A DNA stretch of 64,000 bases from Zobellia uliginosa (GCF_900156625.1 NZ_FTOB01000001.1:744001-808000); one strand, 5' to 3'. Shown: positions 43,988 to 54,181, counted from the first letter of the stretch. Notes: a model not told the origin generated them from the letters alone. Program-made: numbers and translations.

Positions 43988-45355
43988 TTACTTTCCTATT
44001 TTCTTTAGTTTGTTGTAGAGTGTTTGTCTAGATATGCCTAACTGTTCCGCTGCGGCACTATAATTGCCTTCGTTTTGTTCTAGGGCATTGTTGATCATCA
44101 AAATTTCCATTTGCTCCAATGTGGCAGGAACATTGGTGTCGACCATTGGGCTTGGTTTATTGCTTAGTAAAAAATCTTCGGGCTTGAGTACGTTTGCTTC
44201 CGATAAGATTACGGCACGCTCTATGGTGTGTAGCAATTCCCGTATGTTGCCCGGCCAGCGGTATGCCATTAGTTTTTCCTGTGCCGCTTGATTGATTCGT
44301 AGGCGGGGCTTTCCGTATTTCGCGGCAAACTTGTTTAAATAAAAATCGGCCAAGACAAGAATATCGGTATCTCTGTCTCGGAGCGAGGGTACTTCAATTC
44401 GAATGGTATTGATGCGGTAGAGTAGGTCTTCCCTAAAAAGTCCATCGGCAACCATTCTGTCCAAATCTTCGTTAGTGGCACAGATAAGCCGTATATCTAC
44501 GGGGATGGGTTTATTGGAGCCGACCCTGATTATAGTCCGATTCTGAATGGCTGACAGTAGTTTGGCCTGTGCTTGTAAAGATAGGTTCCCTATTTCATCT
44601 AAAAATAGGGTGCCCCCATGAGCCGCTTCAAATTTACCCACCCTATCTTCTTTGGCGTCGGTAAACGAGCCTTTGGTATGGCCAAAAAGCTCACTTTCGA
44701 ACAAATTTTCGGATATAGAACCCATGTCCACCGAGATAAAGACCTCGTTACTGCGATTTGAAAGCTTATGTAGCTCACGCGCAATTAATTCTTTCCCTGT
44801 GCCGTTTTCACCGGTTACCAATACGTTTGCATCGGTTTTGGCAACTTTTGAAGCCAACTTGAGTACGGCGTTCAATGCCTTTGAATTACCGATAATATAG
44901 TTCTTGTTCTGGTTGATGACCTGTTTTAACTGACTTTCTTTCTTTTTGAGTTGGGTAACTTCTTTCTTTGATTTTCTGAGTTCATAGGCGGCCTTGACCG
45001 TAGCCAATAGTTTATCGTTGTTCCAAGGTTTAAGGATGAAATCGGAGGCCCCTTCCTTTAGGGCCTTAACGGCAAGATCTACAGCTCCATAGGCGGTCAT
45101 CATAACCACCGAGGTTTGCGGTGCTCGTTTTTGTAGCTCTCTCAGCCAATACAGGCCTTCGTTTCCGGTATTGACGCCGGCAGAAAAATTCATATCCAAT
45201 AATACGATATCTATCCCCGATAGATTGGGGAAAGACGGGATTTGATTTGGGTTTGAAATGGCTTCTATATGTTTGTATTCAAACTGCAATAGAATTTCCA
45301 GAGCACTTAACAAGCTCTTGTTGTCATCAACAATTAAAATTCTTGCGTCTACCAT
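43988..45355 (-). CDS. NtrC-type sigma-54-dependent response regulator
   Basis: A 455-residue regulator. The receiver domain (about residues 1-125) has the phosphoacceptor Asp in VLLDMNFSAG. The AAA+ domain (about 150-380) has Walker A TGENGTGKE, Walker B GGTLFLDEIGN, and the sigma-54 contact loop as GSFTDA in place of the classic GAFTGA, a variant seen in this phylum. The C-terminal Fis-type helix-turn-helix is GNYSAAAEQLGISRQTLYNKLKKIG. It acts with the downstream NtrY-like kinase; the divergent export operon is the natural candidate target. Confidence 0.95.
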   Translation of the reverse strand: MVDARILIVDDNKSLLSALEILLQFEYKHIEAISNPNQIPSFPNLSGIDIVLLDMNFSAGVNTGNEGLYWLRELQKRAPQTSVVMMTAYGAVDLAVKALKEGASDFILKPWNNDKLLATVKAAYELRKSKKEVTQLKKKESQLKQVINQNKNYIIGNSKALNAVLKLASKVAKTDANVLVTGENGTGKELIARELHKLSNRSNEVFISVDMGSISENLFESELFGHTKGSFTDAKEDRVGKFEAAHGGTLFLDEIGNLSLQAQAKLLSAIQNRTIIRVGSNKPIPVDIRLICATNEDLDRMVADGLFREDLLYRINTIRIEVPSLRDRDTDILVLADFYLNKFAAKYGKPRLRINQAAQEKLMAYRWPGNIRELLHTIERAVILSEANVLKPEDFLLSNKPSPMVDTNVPATLEQMEILMINNALEQNEGNYSAAAEQLGISRQTLYNKLKKIGK

Positions 45356-45582
45356 AAATAGGTGTTTTTGTCCGGTCCGTTCCGGAAATATTCAAAAATT
45401 ATTGGAACAACGGTCCCGTTGGGTATAGTTAAAACTACAATTAGAATTTTAAAAACTATATGCACTGTCAAAATTTTAGACAATAGTTGTACAAATATTT
45501 TACAATACAATTCGTGTTACATGAAAAAATAAAATGTAATTTGCTGATAATGAGTTATTTGTTATTTCGGCATGAGGATCGC

Positions 45583-45603
45583 TTTAAGTTTGGCACACTT
45601 AAA
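45583..45603. repeat. 7-bp inverted repeat before the TolC gene
   Basis: TTTAAGT and ACTTAAA flank a 7-bp spacer TTGGCAC, ending 5 bp before the ATG. It could be an operator. The spacer matches a sigma-54 -24 core (TGGCAC), but no GC follows at the -12 distance and a start there would fall inside the gene, so I do not call it a promoter. Confidence 0.4.
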
Positions 45604-45608
45604 AAATT

Positions 45609-46958
45609 ATGATTCACATATTTAGATTTTTAGTTATAATTATTCTTATGATTACCGCAAAGATGGCGGGCCAAGAAGTATATACGTTGGATGAGTGCGT
45701 CACCTATGCCTTAAAGCATAATTTACAAATGAGGGATTATGACCTTAATGCATTATCTGGCCGTGAATCTTATCGGCAATCTATTCGCGACCTTTTGCCT
45801 TCGCTCATTGGGTCTTCCAACTATGTAATCAATTTTGGCCGTAGTACGGATCCCTTTACAAATGATGTGGTTACCACTGATTTTTTTTCCAATAGGTATA
45901 CCCTAGAGACTTCGGTAGATCTTTATAGGGGGTTTCAAAAGCAGAACACTATCAGGGCCACCAAATTATTGTATAAGGCGACACAAGAAGAAGCTTTGCA
46001 GCAACGTTACTTGTTGGCATTTAGGGTTATGCAAGCCTTTTATGATATTAAGTTCTTTAAGGGCTTGGTGGCAATCTCAAAGGAACAGGTGGCGGTATCG
46101 CAGGCCAATTACGATCTGGTAGTAAAACAGATTGAATTGGGGATGAAGGCGGGTGCTGACCTTTACGAAGCCGAGTCGTTGTTACTATCCGATAAGTTGA
46201 ACCTTACACAAAGCGAAAATCGGTTGGTCTCGGCCAAACTTCAATTGATACAAGAAATGAATCTAGAGGGTGCAAACGATATTGAGATTCGTCCAAATCT
46301 AGAATTTGAAAGTGCGTTGTACGATGAATCCCTTGTACAATCCGATAGTATTTATGGTAGGGCTAAAGAGTTTTTGCCCTTACTAAAGGCACAGGAATTG
46401 AGGGTGAAGGCGGCAAAAAAACAATTGGCGGCCGAAAGGGGCGCTTTGTTTCCTTCTTTGTCTTTGTTTGCGGGTACGGCTACTGGTTATTTTGAGACTA
46501 CCCGTGATAGCTTGGCAAATACGATACCCTTTCGTGATCAGTTTCGCGACAATACTTCACAATTTGTTGGATTTAGCCTTAATGTGCCTATTAGTAATAT
46601 TTGGGCTGCCCGTGGGCGTATTAAGCAACAAAAAATTGAACGATTAAGAGCGGAAAACAATATGGAAATCCAACATCAGGTCGTGTTTGAGACCATTCGG
46701 CAATTGGTTCAGGAATACCGATCGCTCGAGATTCAACGAGAGCAGAGTTCCCAAAAGGTCAAGGCCCAAGAATTGGCGTTCACCATCGCTCAAAAACGGT
46801 ATGAAAAAGGGTTGATCAATGCCCTTGAGCTATTTACGGCAAAGAATCTTTTTGCCAGTGCCCAAAACGAGAACCTTCAAGTTAGCCTTCGTTCCGAAAT
46901 AAATAGAAGCACCTTAAATTTTTACAAAGGCCTGCCCGTGTTCAATATTGGTCAATGA
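45609..46958 (+). CDS. TolC-family outer-membrane efflux protein
   Basis: A 449-residue protein with a signal peptide (about residues 1-22) and the two-repeat helical pattern of TolC (YTLDECVTYALKHNLQMRDYDL... and the later AQKRYEKGLINALELFTAKN). TolC proteins form the outer-membrane channel for ABC or RND exporters. It is the first gene of a five-gene operon with an adaptor, an ABC ATPase and two permeases, divergent from a sigma-54 two-component system. Confidence 0.92.
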   Translation: MIHIFRFLVIIILMITAKMAGQEVYTLDECVTYALKHNLQMRDYDLNALSGRESYRQSIRDLLPSLIGSSNYVINFGRSTDPFTNDVVTTDFFSNRYTLETSVDLYRGFQKQNTIRATKLLYKATQEEALQQRYLLAFRVMQAFYDIKFFKGLVAISKEQVAVSQANYDLVVKQIELGMKAGADLYEAESLLLSDKLNLTQSENRLVSAKLQLIQEMNLEGANDIEIRPNLEFESALYDESLVQSDSIYGRAKEFLPLLKAQELRVKAAKKQLAAERGALFPSLSLFAGTATGYFETTRDSLANTIPFRDQFRDNTSQFVGFSLNVPISNIWAARGRIKQQKIERLRAENNMEIQHQVVFETIRQLVQEYRSLEIQREQSSQKVKAQELAFTIAQKRYEKGLINALELFTAKNLFASAQNENLQVSLRSEINRSTLNFYKGLPVFNIGQ

Positions 46959-46996
46959 AGCATAAAACAAATTAACAAGTATAATTTTAGAGTAGG

Positions 46997-48247
46997 ATGG
47001 ATATACAATTGGAAAAGAAAAATGGATTACGCCCTAAACATTACGGTTACATAGCCTTAGGGGTGTTGTTGCTTTTTGTAGGCTACCAAATAATATTTGC
47101 GAGTTCGGTATCTACCTTTCGTGTAGATAAGGAAAAACTTTCCTTGGCAACCGTTTCCCAAGGGAAGTTTGACGATTATATCACCATAAGTGGTAATGTG
47201 GCCCCTATAGCGACTATCTATATGGATGCCTATGAAGGGGGAAGGGTTGAGGAAAAACTAATAGAGGAGGGTTCTATGGTCAAAAAGGGGGATATCATTC
47301 TAAGGCTTGATAATATTAATTTATACGAGCAAATACTGCAAAGCGAGAGTGGATTGGCCCTTAAGCAAAACGATTTACGGTCTACTAAGCTAACCTTTGA
47401 CTCTAGACAAGTTGAAGGAAGAAGGTCCTTAGCTACTGCTGCGACTGAACTACAACGGTTAAAGCGCAATTTTGAACAAAACCGTGCCCTGTATGAAGAG
47501 GAGTTGATCTCTAAGGAAGAATACTTGACTTCAAAAGAGAACTTTGAACTTTCGCAAAAGCAGTACGATATCATCAAAGTACAGACTGAAAACGATGATC
47601 AGGTTCGAAAAACTTCCTTGCCCGTCTTGGAGGCCGATTTAAACCGCATGCAAAAAACGTTGGGGATGGTCTATCAGCGATTGGATCACTTGAACGTACG
47701 TGCGCCCGCCGATGGTCAATTGGGCTTTCTTGATGCGGAAATAGGTCAGAATATTGCTCAAGGGCAGCGTATCGGCCAAATTAATGTGCTGACGGATTAT
47801 AAAATCGAGGCCCATATTGATGAACATTATATCGACCGGGTAAAAAGAGATTTGGTGGCTGAATTGCAACGTAACGGAAAACATTTTCCGTTGAGGGTGA
47901 GAAAGGTATACCCCGAAGTACGCAACGGCAGGTTCAAGGTCGATTTGGTATTTATTGCCGAGAAACCGGAGACCATACGTACAGGCCAGAGTTACAATAT
48001 ACGGCTACAATTGGGTGAGTCTAACGATGCTTTGCTCTTGCCCAAAGGAAGCTTTTTTCAGAGTACGGGCGGTCAGTGGGCTTTCGTTGTAGCGGCCAAT
48101 GGCGACGAAGCTAACAAGCGAAATATAAGGATCGGAAAACAAAATTCGCAGTATTATGAAGTTCTAGAAGGGCTTGAAGCCGGTGAGAAGGTAATCACGA
48201 GTAACTACGATGCTTTTGGTGAAGCGGAAAAAATAGTTTTGAAATAA
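46997..48247 (+). CDS. HlyD/MacA-type periplasmic adaptor
   Basis: A 416-residue membrane fusion protein: a short cytoplasmic N-terminus, one helix (about residues 18-35), a lipoyl-like domain split by a long coiled-coil hairpin (about 95-220), and a beta-barrel domain (ADGQLGFLDAEIGQNIAQGQ at about 236-255 begins the second lipoyl half). It links the inner-membrane ABC complex to the TolC channel across the periplasm. It follows TolC by 38 bp and precedes the ATPase by 66 bp. Confidence 0.9.
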   Translation: MDIQLEKKNGLRPKHYGYIALGVLLLFVGYQIIFASSVSTFRVDKEKLSLATVSQGKFDDYITISGNVAPIATIYMDAYEGGRVEEKLIEEGSMVKKGDIILRLDNINLYEQILQSESGLALKQNDLRSTKLTFDSRQVEGRRSLATAATELQRLKRNFEQNRALYEEELISKEEYLTSKENFELSQKQYDIIKVQTENDDQVRKTSLPVLEADLNRMQKTLGMVYQRLDHLNVRAPADGQLGFLDAEIGQNIAQGQRIGQINVLTDYKIEAHIDEHYIDRVKRDLVAELQRNGKHFPLRVRKVYPEVRNGRFKVDLVFIAEKPETIRTGQSYNIRLQLGESNDALLLPKGSFFQSTGGQWAFVVAANGDEANKRNIRIGKQNSQYYEVLEGLEAGEKVITSNYDAFGEAEKIVLK

Positions 48248-48313
48248 GTATAAACTGTCACTTTTGACCGAATTGCTAGTCTTATAATATAAACATAGAA
48301 ATCAATCAAAAAC

Positions 48314-49009
48314 ATGATACAAATACAGAAATTAAAAAAGAGCTTCAGAACGGAAGAAGTAGAGACCTTGGCGCTAAATAAGGTGAGCCTAAAAGTTGAG
48401 GATGGTGAGTTCGTGGCCATCATGGGCCCATCAGGCTGTGGTAAATCTACACTATTGAATATTATAGGAATGCTCGACAACCCGACGGAAGGCACCTATA
48501 ACTTTGCAGGCCATGAAGTAAGCCGGCTTAAGGAACGCCAACGTACCGAACTGAGAAAGGGTAATCTGGGCTTCGTGTTTCAGAGCTTTAACCTTATCGA
48601 TGAGTTGACGGTCTATGAAAATGTAGAACTGCCCCTAATTTATTTAAAGATGGCAAAGGCGGAACGAAGGCACAAGGTGCACGAAGTTTTGGAACGGATG
48701 AAAATTGCCCATAGGGAAAGACACTTTCCACAGCAATTATCGGGAGGCCAACAGCAACGTGTGGCTATTTCAAGGGCGGTGGTAACCAATCCAAAACTGA
48801 TCCTAGCCGATGAACCTACAGGAAACTTAGATTCAAAAAACGGCATAGAGGTCATGAACCTATTGACCGAATTGAACCAGGAAGGTACGACCATAGTAAT
48901 GGTGACACACTCTGACCGAGACTCACATTACGCCCATAGGGTTGTGAATCTATTTGACGGTCAAATTGTTACGGAAAGTCAAAATAGGGCCATAGGGGCC
49001 ATCATGTAG
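48314..49009 (+). CDS. ABC transporter ATPase (MacB/LolD type)
   Basis: A 231-residue ATP-binding subunit with Walker A MGPSGCGKST (about residues 36-45), signature LSGGQQQR, Walker B LILADEPTGNLD and an H-loop His (VMVTHSD). This subtype (LolD, MacB, FtsE) drives mechanotransmission-type permeases such as the two that follow. One ATPase gene serves two permeases in this operon, so a heterodimeric permease is likely. Confidence 0.94.
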   Translation: MIQIQKLKKSFRTEEVETLALNKVSLKVEDGEFVAIMGPSGCGKSTLLNIIGMLDNPTEGTYNFAGHEVSRLKERQRTELRKGNLGFVFQSFNLIDELTVYENVELPLIYLKMAKAERRHKVHEVLERMKIAHRERHFPQQLSGGQQQRVAISRAVVTNPKLILADEPTGNLDSKNGIEVMNLLTELNQEGTTIVMVTHSDRDSHYAHRVVNLFDGQIVTESQNRAIGAIM

Positions 49010-49083
49010 CGGAGTTTATTCATCAATCAAAGTATATCAAAAGGTCCCCTAATCAAGGACAACCAATTATAAATACGAAAATC

Positions 49084-51519
49084 ATGTTCAAAACATACCT
49101 TAAAATAGCATGGAGAAGCCTTAAGAAACAAGCATTTTTTACTTCGTTGAACATATTTGGTCTTGCCATCGGTATGGCCGGTGCATTGCTCATATCGTTG
49201 TACATATATGAGGAATTGAGCTATGATAAAATGTTTCCTGATGCTGAACGGATCCATCGTGTAAACAATGATATAAAATTTGGCGGAGACGAACGTCAAT
49301 TTGCCGTTACCCCTGCCCCTATGGCTGAAGCCCTCAAATCCGACTTTTCCGAAATTGAGGTGGTAACGCGCTTTAGAACACGTGGTAGCGCCCTTGTGCG
49401 CAAGGCCAATGATCTGGCAAACGTAAAGGAAGAACATACCACCTATGTCGACCCCTCTTTTTTTGAAATGTTCGGTGTAACGTTGTTGGCGGGTGATGTA
49501 GGTACTGCCTTGAAAGACCCGAATACCTTGGTCTTGACCAGAACGGCCGCCGAAAAGCATTTTTCCATTGACAATGCGGTGGGGCAAAATATGGTGCTTA
49601 ACAATGAGGAAAACTATACCATTGTCGGGGTTATCGAAGATTTTCCACAAAATTCCTTTCTGAGAGGGTATACCGTTTTTGAGGCAATGGCCGGATACGA
49701 AGATGCCGTAGTGGGCAATTGGGGAAGCAATAATTACCAGACCTTCATCAAATTACTTCCTACGGTCAATGCAGACCAAATTCAAGAACAGTTGCGCGGC
49801 TTTTTGGGTAAATATGTTATTCCCGGTGTCCAACAATTTATGCCCGGGATCACCGAAGAGCAATTCAAGGCGGCAGGCAACCATTTGATATATAGTACTA
49901 TTCCTTTGACCGATATTCATTTGAATTCGCATAGGGTGGCGGAAATGAGTGCGAACAACGACATACAGAGCATATATATCCTTTCTTTTATAGCTGTTTT
50001 TCTTTTGGTCTTGGCCAGTGTCAATTTTATGAACCTCTCTACCGCCCATTCACTGAAAAGGGCAAAGGAGGTTGGGGTTAGAAAGACTCTGGGATCCAAT
50101 AAAAGGGACTTGGTACGTCAGTTTTTGGTGGAATCGGGGTTGGTGTCTTTTCTGGCCTTGGTTTTAGCCTTGGTTTTGGCCCGTGTAGCCTTACCTTTTT
50201 TTAATACCCTTGCCGATAAAAATATTTCAATACCTTTTCAAAATCCCGTTTTTTGGTTGATTTTGTTGGCTTCAGGTATTGTCTTAGGATTGTTTTCAGG
50301 AAGTTACCCTGCTTTTTTTATGTCGCGATTTATGCCCGCAACGGTGCTGAAGGGAAGTGGCGAACGCAGTGTGGGGGGAGGTAAAATCAGAAACTCCCTT
50401 GTGGTATTCCAGTTTGCCATTTCGGTTTTTTTGATCGTTAGTACCTTGGTGGTATACCAACAGTTAAAGTATATACAAGGCAAAGATTTGGGCTTCTCAA
50501 AAGATCAGGTCTTGATCGTAAATGACGTTTATACGGCAGGAGACAAGGTGTCGTCACTCAAAGAACAGGTGAAACAATTGAGTTTTGTCGAAAATGTGAC
50601 GTTGAGCAGTTATTTTCCTACTCCCTCGTCCCGTAGTGATACCACTTTTCTTCCTGATTCGGGTGAAACCAGTGTGGAATCTTCCATTAATATGCAAACC
50701 TGGGACGTCGATTACGATTATGTTTCCACTATGGATTTTGAATTGGTGGCAGGCCGAGATTTTGATAGGTCCTATGGCAATGACTCTACGGCCATCATTT
50801 TAAACGAAACGGCTACAAGAATAATGAATTTGAGTCCGCAAGAGGCCCTAGGCAAGCGCTATACCCCAGATTTTGATTCTGATACTCCAACGTATTATAC
50901 CGTTGTTGGGGTGTTAAAAGATTTCCATATAGCTTCACTAAAAGAAGATATCGATGCCGTAAGCTTGCACTTGGGAGGTGAGGCCTATGCCATGGCAGTA
51001 AAAATTAAGCCTGGCGATTTTACCAATGCAATTGCACAAATTGAAGGAATCTGGAATACTATCGTACCCGGTGAGCCATTTGATTATTACTTTATGGAAG
51101 ACGCCTTTAACGACATCTACGCAAGCGAACAAAGGTTGGGCGATATCTTTATCATCTTTACGGTACTTTCCCTTTTGATTGCCTGCTTGGGACTCTTTGG
51201 CCTTGCGGCCTTCAATGCCCAAAAACGCACCAAGGAAATAGGGATTCGCAAGGTTTTGGGGGCTAGTGTGGGCCAGGTCGCCTATGGCTTGACCGTGGAC
51301 TTTTTAAAATTGGTCGGACTAGCTATTCTAGTGGCCTTGCCTTTGGGCTGGTATGCCATGAACCGGTGGCTCGAAGATTTTTCATATCGCATAGACATTC
51401 CGTGGTGGGTCTTTGGGCTAGCAGCATTTCTGGCCGTTTTGATATCGGTGATAACCGTGAGCTATCAAAGTATAAGGGCGGCCATAGCAAACCCTGTAAC
51501 AAGTTTACGTACCGAGTGA
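49084..51519 (+). CDS. ABC permease with MacB periplasmic domains (first of two)
   Basis: An 811-residue permease containing two FtsX-like units: TM at about residues 20-40, a MacB-type periplasmic core (PCD, about 60-270), a helix cluster at about 290-430, a second PCD-like region (about 440-670), and a final helix trio (about 680-790) with the family motif KRTKEIGIRKVLGAS. The first half has VGVRKTLGSN. It pairs with the very similar 799-residue permease at 51553; the order TolC, adaptor, ATPase, permease, permease points to a macrolide, peptide or lipoprotein exporter, but the substrate is unknown. Confidence 0.92.
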   Translation: MFKTYLKIAWRSLKKQAFFTSLNIFGLAIGMAGALLISLYIYEELSYDKMFPDAERIHRVNNDIKFGGDERQFAVTPAPMAEALKSDFSEIEVVTRFRTRGSALVRKANDLANVKEEHTTYVDPSFFEMFGVTLLAGDVGTALKDPNTLVLTRTAAEKHFSIDNAVGQNMVLNNEENYTIVGVIEDFPQNSFLRGYTVFEAMAGYEDAVVGNWGSNNYQTFIKLLPTVNADQIQEQLRGFLGKYVIPGVQQFMPGITEEQFKAAGNHLIYSTIPLTDIHLNSHRVAEMSANNDIQSIYILSFIAVFLLVLASVNFMNLSTAHSLKRAKEVGVRKTLGSNKRDLVRQFLVESGLVSFLALVLALVLARVALPFFNTLADKNISIPFQNPVFWLILLASGIVLGLFSGSYPAFFMSRFMPATVLKGSGERSVGGGKIRNSLVVFQFAISVFLIVSTLVVYQQLKYIQGKDLGFSKDQVLIVNDVYTAGDKVSSLKEQVKQLSFVENVTLSSYFPTPSSRSDTTFLPDSGETSVESSINMQTWDVDYDYVSTMDFELVAGRDFDRSYGNDSTAIILNETATRIMNLSPQEALGKRYTPDFDSDTPTYYTVVGVLKDFHIASLKEDIDAVSLHLGGEAYAMAVKIKPGDFTNAIAQIEGIWNTIVPGEPFDYYFMEDAFNDIYASEQRLGDIFIIFTVLSLLIACLGLFGLAAFNAQKRTKEIGIRKVLGASVGQVAYGLTVDFLKLVGLAILVALPLGWYAMNRWLEDFSYRIDIPWWVFGLAAFLAVLISVITVSYQSIRAAIANPVTSLRTE

Positions 51520-51552
51520 AATAAGGACGCTGAACATCAAAAAACGAAAACC

Positions 51553-53952
51553 ATGTTTAAAAACTATCTGAAAATTGCTTGGCGTAACCTCTTGAAAAAT
51601 AAGGGGTATTCCGTTATTAACATTGGAGGTCTGGCATTGGGTATGGCCGTAACGCTTATCATTGGGCTCTGGGTGTACGATGAGCTTTCGTACGACGATT
51701 ATTTTAGCAAGAAAGACCGCATCGCTCAAGTGTTCCAATCGCAGACCTTCAACGGGGAGACCAGCACCGGCCCCGCTATACCACGGCCCCTGGAAATGGC
51801 ACTTCGAGATGGGTACGCCGATAATTTCAAGCATTTGGTCATGTCGTCTTGGAGCAACCCCGTCTATCTTAATTACAAGGAGAAAAGCCTTTCTAAAATC
51901 GGAAACTTCATGCAGAAGGAAGCCCCTGAACTTTTGGGCCTTAAAATTCTGAAAGGAGAGAAAAACGGTTTGCGAAAGGTTAACTCGATTATGCTTTCGG
52001 AGTCTTTGGCCCATGCCCTTTTCGGGGATGAAGACCCCATAGGAAAGGTCATAAGGGCCAATAGCCAGTACGATATGGAAGTATCGGCCGTCTACGAAGA
52101 TATACCTCAAAACAATTCGTTCAGTGAGATGGAATATATAATGCCATGGGAAAAATACCTTTCCCTGTTCGAGTGGATCAAGAATGCGGAAGACCAATGG
52201 GGTAACAATTCGTTTCAAATGTTCGTTCAGATTGCCGATAATGCCAGTATGGCTCAGGTGACGTCGAAAATCAATGACGTTAAAAAGAACGTTAGTGAAG
52301 CGGAGGCCGAATACAACCCCCAGTTGTTCTTGCTGCCGATGAAGGACTGGTACCTGAGTAGTAGCTTTGAGAACGGAAAACAGGTGGGCGGACGTATCAA
52401 GTACGTGTGGATGTTCAGTGTCATCGGAGCCTTTGTACTGCTTTTGGCCTGTATTAATTTTATGAACTTGAGCACCGCCCGCTCCGAAAAGCGTGCTAAG
52501 GAAGTGGGAATACGAAAGTCTATTGGATCGCAGCGCAGTCAGTTGGTATATCAATTTTTGAGCGAATCTTTTTTGGTGGTCTTGTTCGCTTTTGCCATTG
52601 CCGTACTTATTGTTTTGTTGTCCTTGGACGGGTTTAACGATTTATCGCGAAAAGAAGTCGTTTTTCCTTGGGGCAATCCGCTTTTCTGGTTGTTTTCCTT
52701 GTTCTTCGTACTGGTTACCTCGCTATTGGCGGGAAGCTATCCTGCTCTCTATCTGTCATCGTTCAAAGCTGTGGACGTGCTAAAGGGTACATTTATGGCG
52801 GGTCGGTATGCAGGGCTTCCCAGAAAGATTTTAGTAGTACTACAGTTTACGGTTTCGGTTGCCTTTATTATAGGAACGGTCATCGTTATGCAACAGATCA
52901 ATCATGCCAAGAACCGTCCCGTAGGATATGATAAGAAGGGCTTGGTGCAGATACCGGTTATGAGCCAAGACTTTACGGGTAAGTACGATTTAATGCGAAA
53001 CGAGTTTTTAGCTTCCGGTGCGGTGGTCGAAATGTCAGGGTCGAGCAGCCCAACGACCGAAGTATGGTCGAACAGGGCCGGTTTTAATTGGGAGGGCAAA
53101 CCGGAAGGCTTTCAGGAAGATTTGGCCTGGACGCAAGTAACCCCCGAATACGCAAAGTCGTTGAACCTTGAAATTCTTAAGGGACGGGATTTTTCGAGGG
53201 AATTTGCTTCTGATTCCAATGCCGTTCTTATCAATGAAACGGCAATGAAATACATGGGGCTTACCGATCCGATAGGAAAGTTCATTACAGATGACGCTAT
53301 TGAAGACCCCTTTCCTCCCCTAAAAATAATCGGTGTGGTACAGGACATGATTACACAATCGCCATACGAACCCGTAAAACAAGGTATTTATGCCTATGAT
53401 AAACATGGCAACACCAGTTTTTACAATTTACGGCTCAATCCCGAAAAGAGTGCCGGCGAAAATATTTCGATTATAGAAAGCGTCTTTAAAACACATTTTC
53501 CGGCCATCCCTTTTCAGTACGATTTCGTCGATTCGGAATACGCGGAGAAATTTGCCGCCGAAGAACGCATCGGTGCGCTTTCGGCCATTTTTACGGCACT
53601 GGCCATATTGATCAGTTGTTTGGGACTATTCGGGCTTACTTCTTTTGTGGCTGAGCAACGCCGAAAGGAAATAGGGGTTAGAAAGGTATTGGGCGCCTCG
53701 GTTTTTAATGTTTGGAACATGCTTTCAAAAGACTTTTTAAAGCTTGTGGCGATTTCTTGTTTTATAGCCGTTCCCATTTCTTACTATGTCATGAACGGTT
53801 GGTTGCAAGGTTATCCGTATCGGGTGATTTTGGAATGGTGGATTTTCCTCTTGGCCGTAGTAGGGGCCCTCGCCATAACCATTCTTACCGTAAGTTTTCA
53901 GGCAATCAAAGCGGCGAATTCGAACCCGGTAAAAAGTCTGAGAATGGAGTGA
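51553..53952 (+). CDS. ABC permease with MacB periplasmic domains (second of two)
   Basis: A 799-residue paralogue of the upstream permease, 33 bp after it, with the same layout: N-terminal TM (WRNLLKNKGYSVINIGGLALGMAVTL), PCD, helix cluster with KEVGIRKSIGSQRSQ, second PCD, and the terminal helices with RRKEIGVRKVLGAS. Two permeases with intact motifs suggest a heterodimer served by the single ATPase. It ends the operon; an 18-bp inverted repeat follows 43 bp downstream. Confidence 0.92.
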   Translation: MFKNYLKIAWRNLLKNKGYSVINIGGLALGMAVTLIIGLWVYDELSYDDYFSKKDRIAQVFQSQTFNGETSTGPAIPRPLEMALRDGYADNFKHLVMSSWSNPVYLNYKEKSLSKIGNFMQKEAPELLGLKILKGEKNGLRKVNSIMLSESLAHALFGDEDPIGKVIRANSQYDMEVSAVYEDIPQNNSFSEMEYIMPWEKYLSLFEWIKNAEDQWGNNSFQMFVQIADNASMAQVTSKINDVKKNVSEAEAEYNPQLFLLPMKDWYLSSSFENGKQVGGRIKYVWMFSVIGAFVLLLACINFMNLSTARSEKRAKEVGIRKSIGSQRSQLVYQFLSESFLVVLFAFAIAVLIVLLSLDGFNDLSRKEVVFPWGNPLFWLFSLFFVLVTSLLAGSYPALYLSSFKAVDVLKGTFMAGRYAGLPRKILVVLQFTVSVAFIIGTVIVMQQINHAKNRPVGYDKKGLVQIPVMSQDFTGKYDLMRNEFLASGAVVEMSGSSSPTTEVWSNRAGFNWEGKPEGFQEDLAWTQVTPEYAKSLNLEILKGRDFSREFASDSNAVLINETAMKYMGLTDPIGKFITDDAIEDPFPPLKIIGVVQDMITQSPYEPVKQGIYAYDKHGNTSFYNLRLNPEKSAGENISIIESVFKTHFPAIPFQYDFVDSEYAEKFAAEERIGALSAIFTALAILISCLGLFGLTSFVAEQRRKEIGVRKVLGASVFNVWNMLSKDFLKLVAISCFIAVPISYYVMNGWLQGYPYRVILEWWIFLLAVVGALAITILTVSFQAIKAANSNPVKSLRME

Positions 53953-53994
53953 ATGGTGGGTAGTATGCAATAAGAAAGTGTGAATTCCTTCAAC

Positions 53995-54031
53995 CAATTT
54001 GTCCTAATTTTTGAAAAATTAGGACAAATTG
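53995..54031. repeat. 18-bp perfect inverted repeat, 1-bp spacer
   Basis: CAATTTGTCCTAATTTTT is followed by G and its exact reverse complement, forming a 37-bp near-perfect palindrome in the 259-bp gap between the permease operon and mrp. There is no T run after it on either strand (A-rich on the plus strand), so it does not look like a normal terminator. It could be a cruciform, a protein-binding site or a small-RNA hairpin. Confidence 0.85.
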
Positions 54032-54181
54032 AAAAAAACGGCTTCTTTTCTGCTCTGATCCAGATAATAAGCTAAGCCGAAAAATCGCCTCTCCCCCTAA
54101 ATAGGAAAGCCCTAATCAAGAATACCTATCGCCCCATATTACATTTCAATACAAACACTTTAGTTTCTTGCCCTTATGACC

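Noticed and set aside
45590-45603. Possible sigma-54 promoter (TTGGCAC) before the TolC gene
   Set aside because: There is no GC at the -12 distance, and the start site would fall within the gene.
49027-49650. A 207-codon minus-strand open frame at the start of the first ABC permease
   Set aside because: Same reason: shadow of a conserved plus-strand gene.
51505-52554. A 349-codon minus-strand open frame inside the second ABC permease
   Set aside because: The plus strand encodes a complete permease with conserved motifs across the whole region; the antisense product is unlike any family I know.
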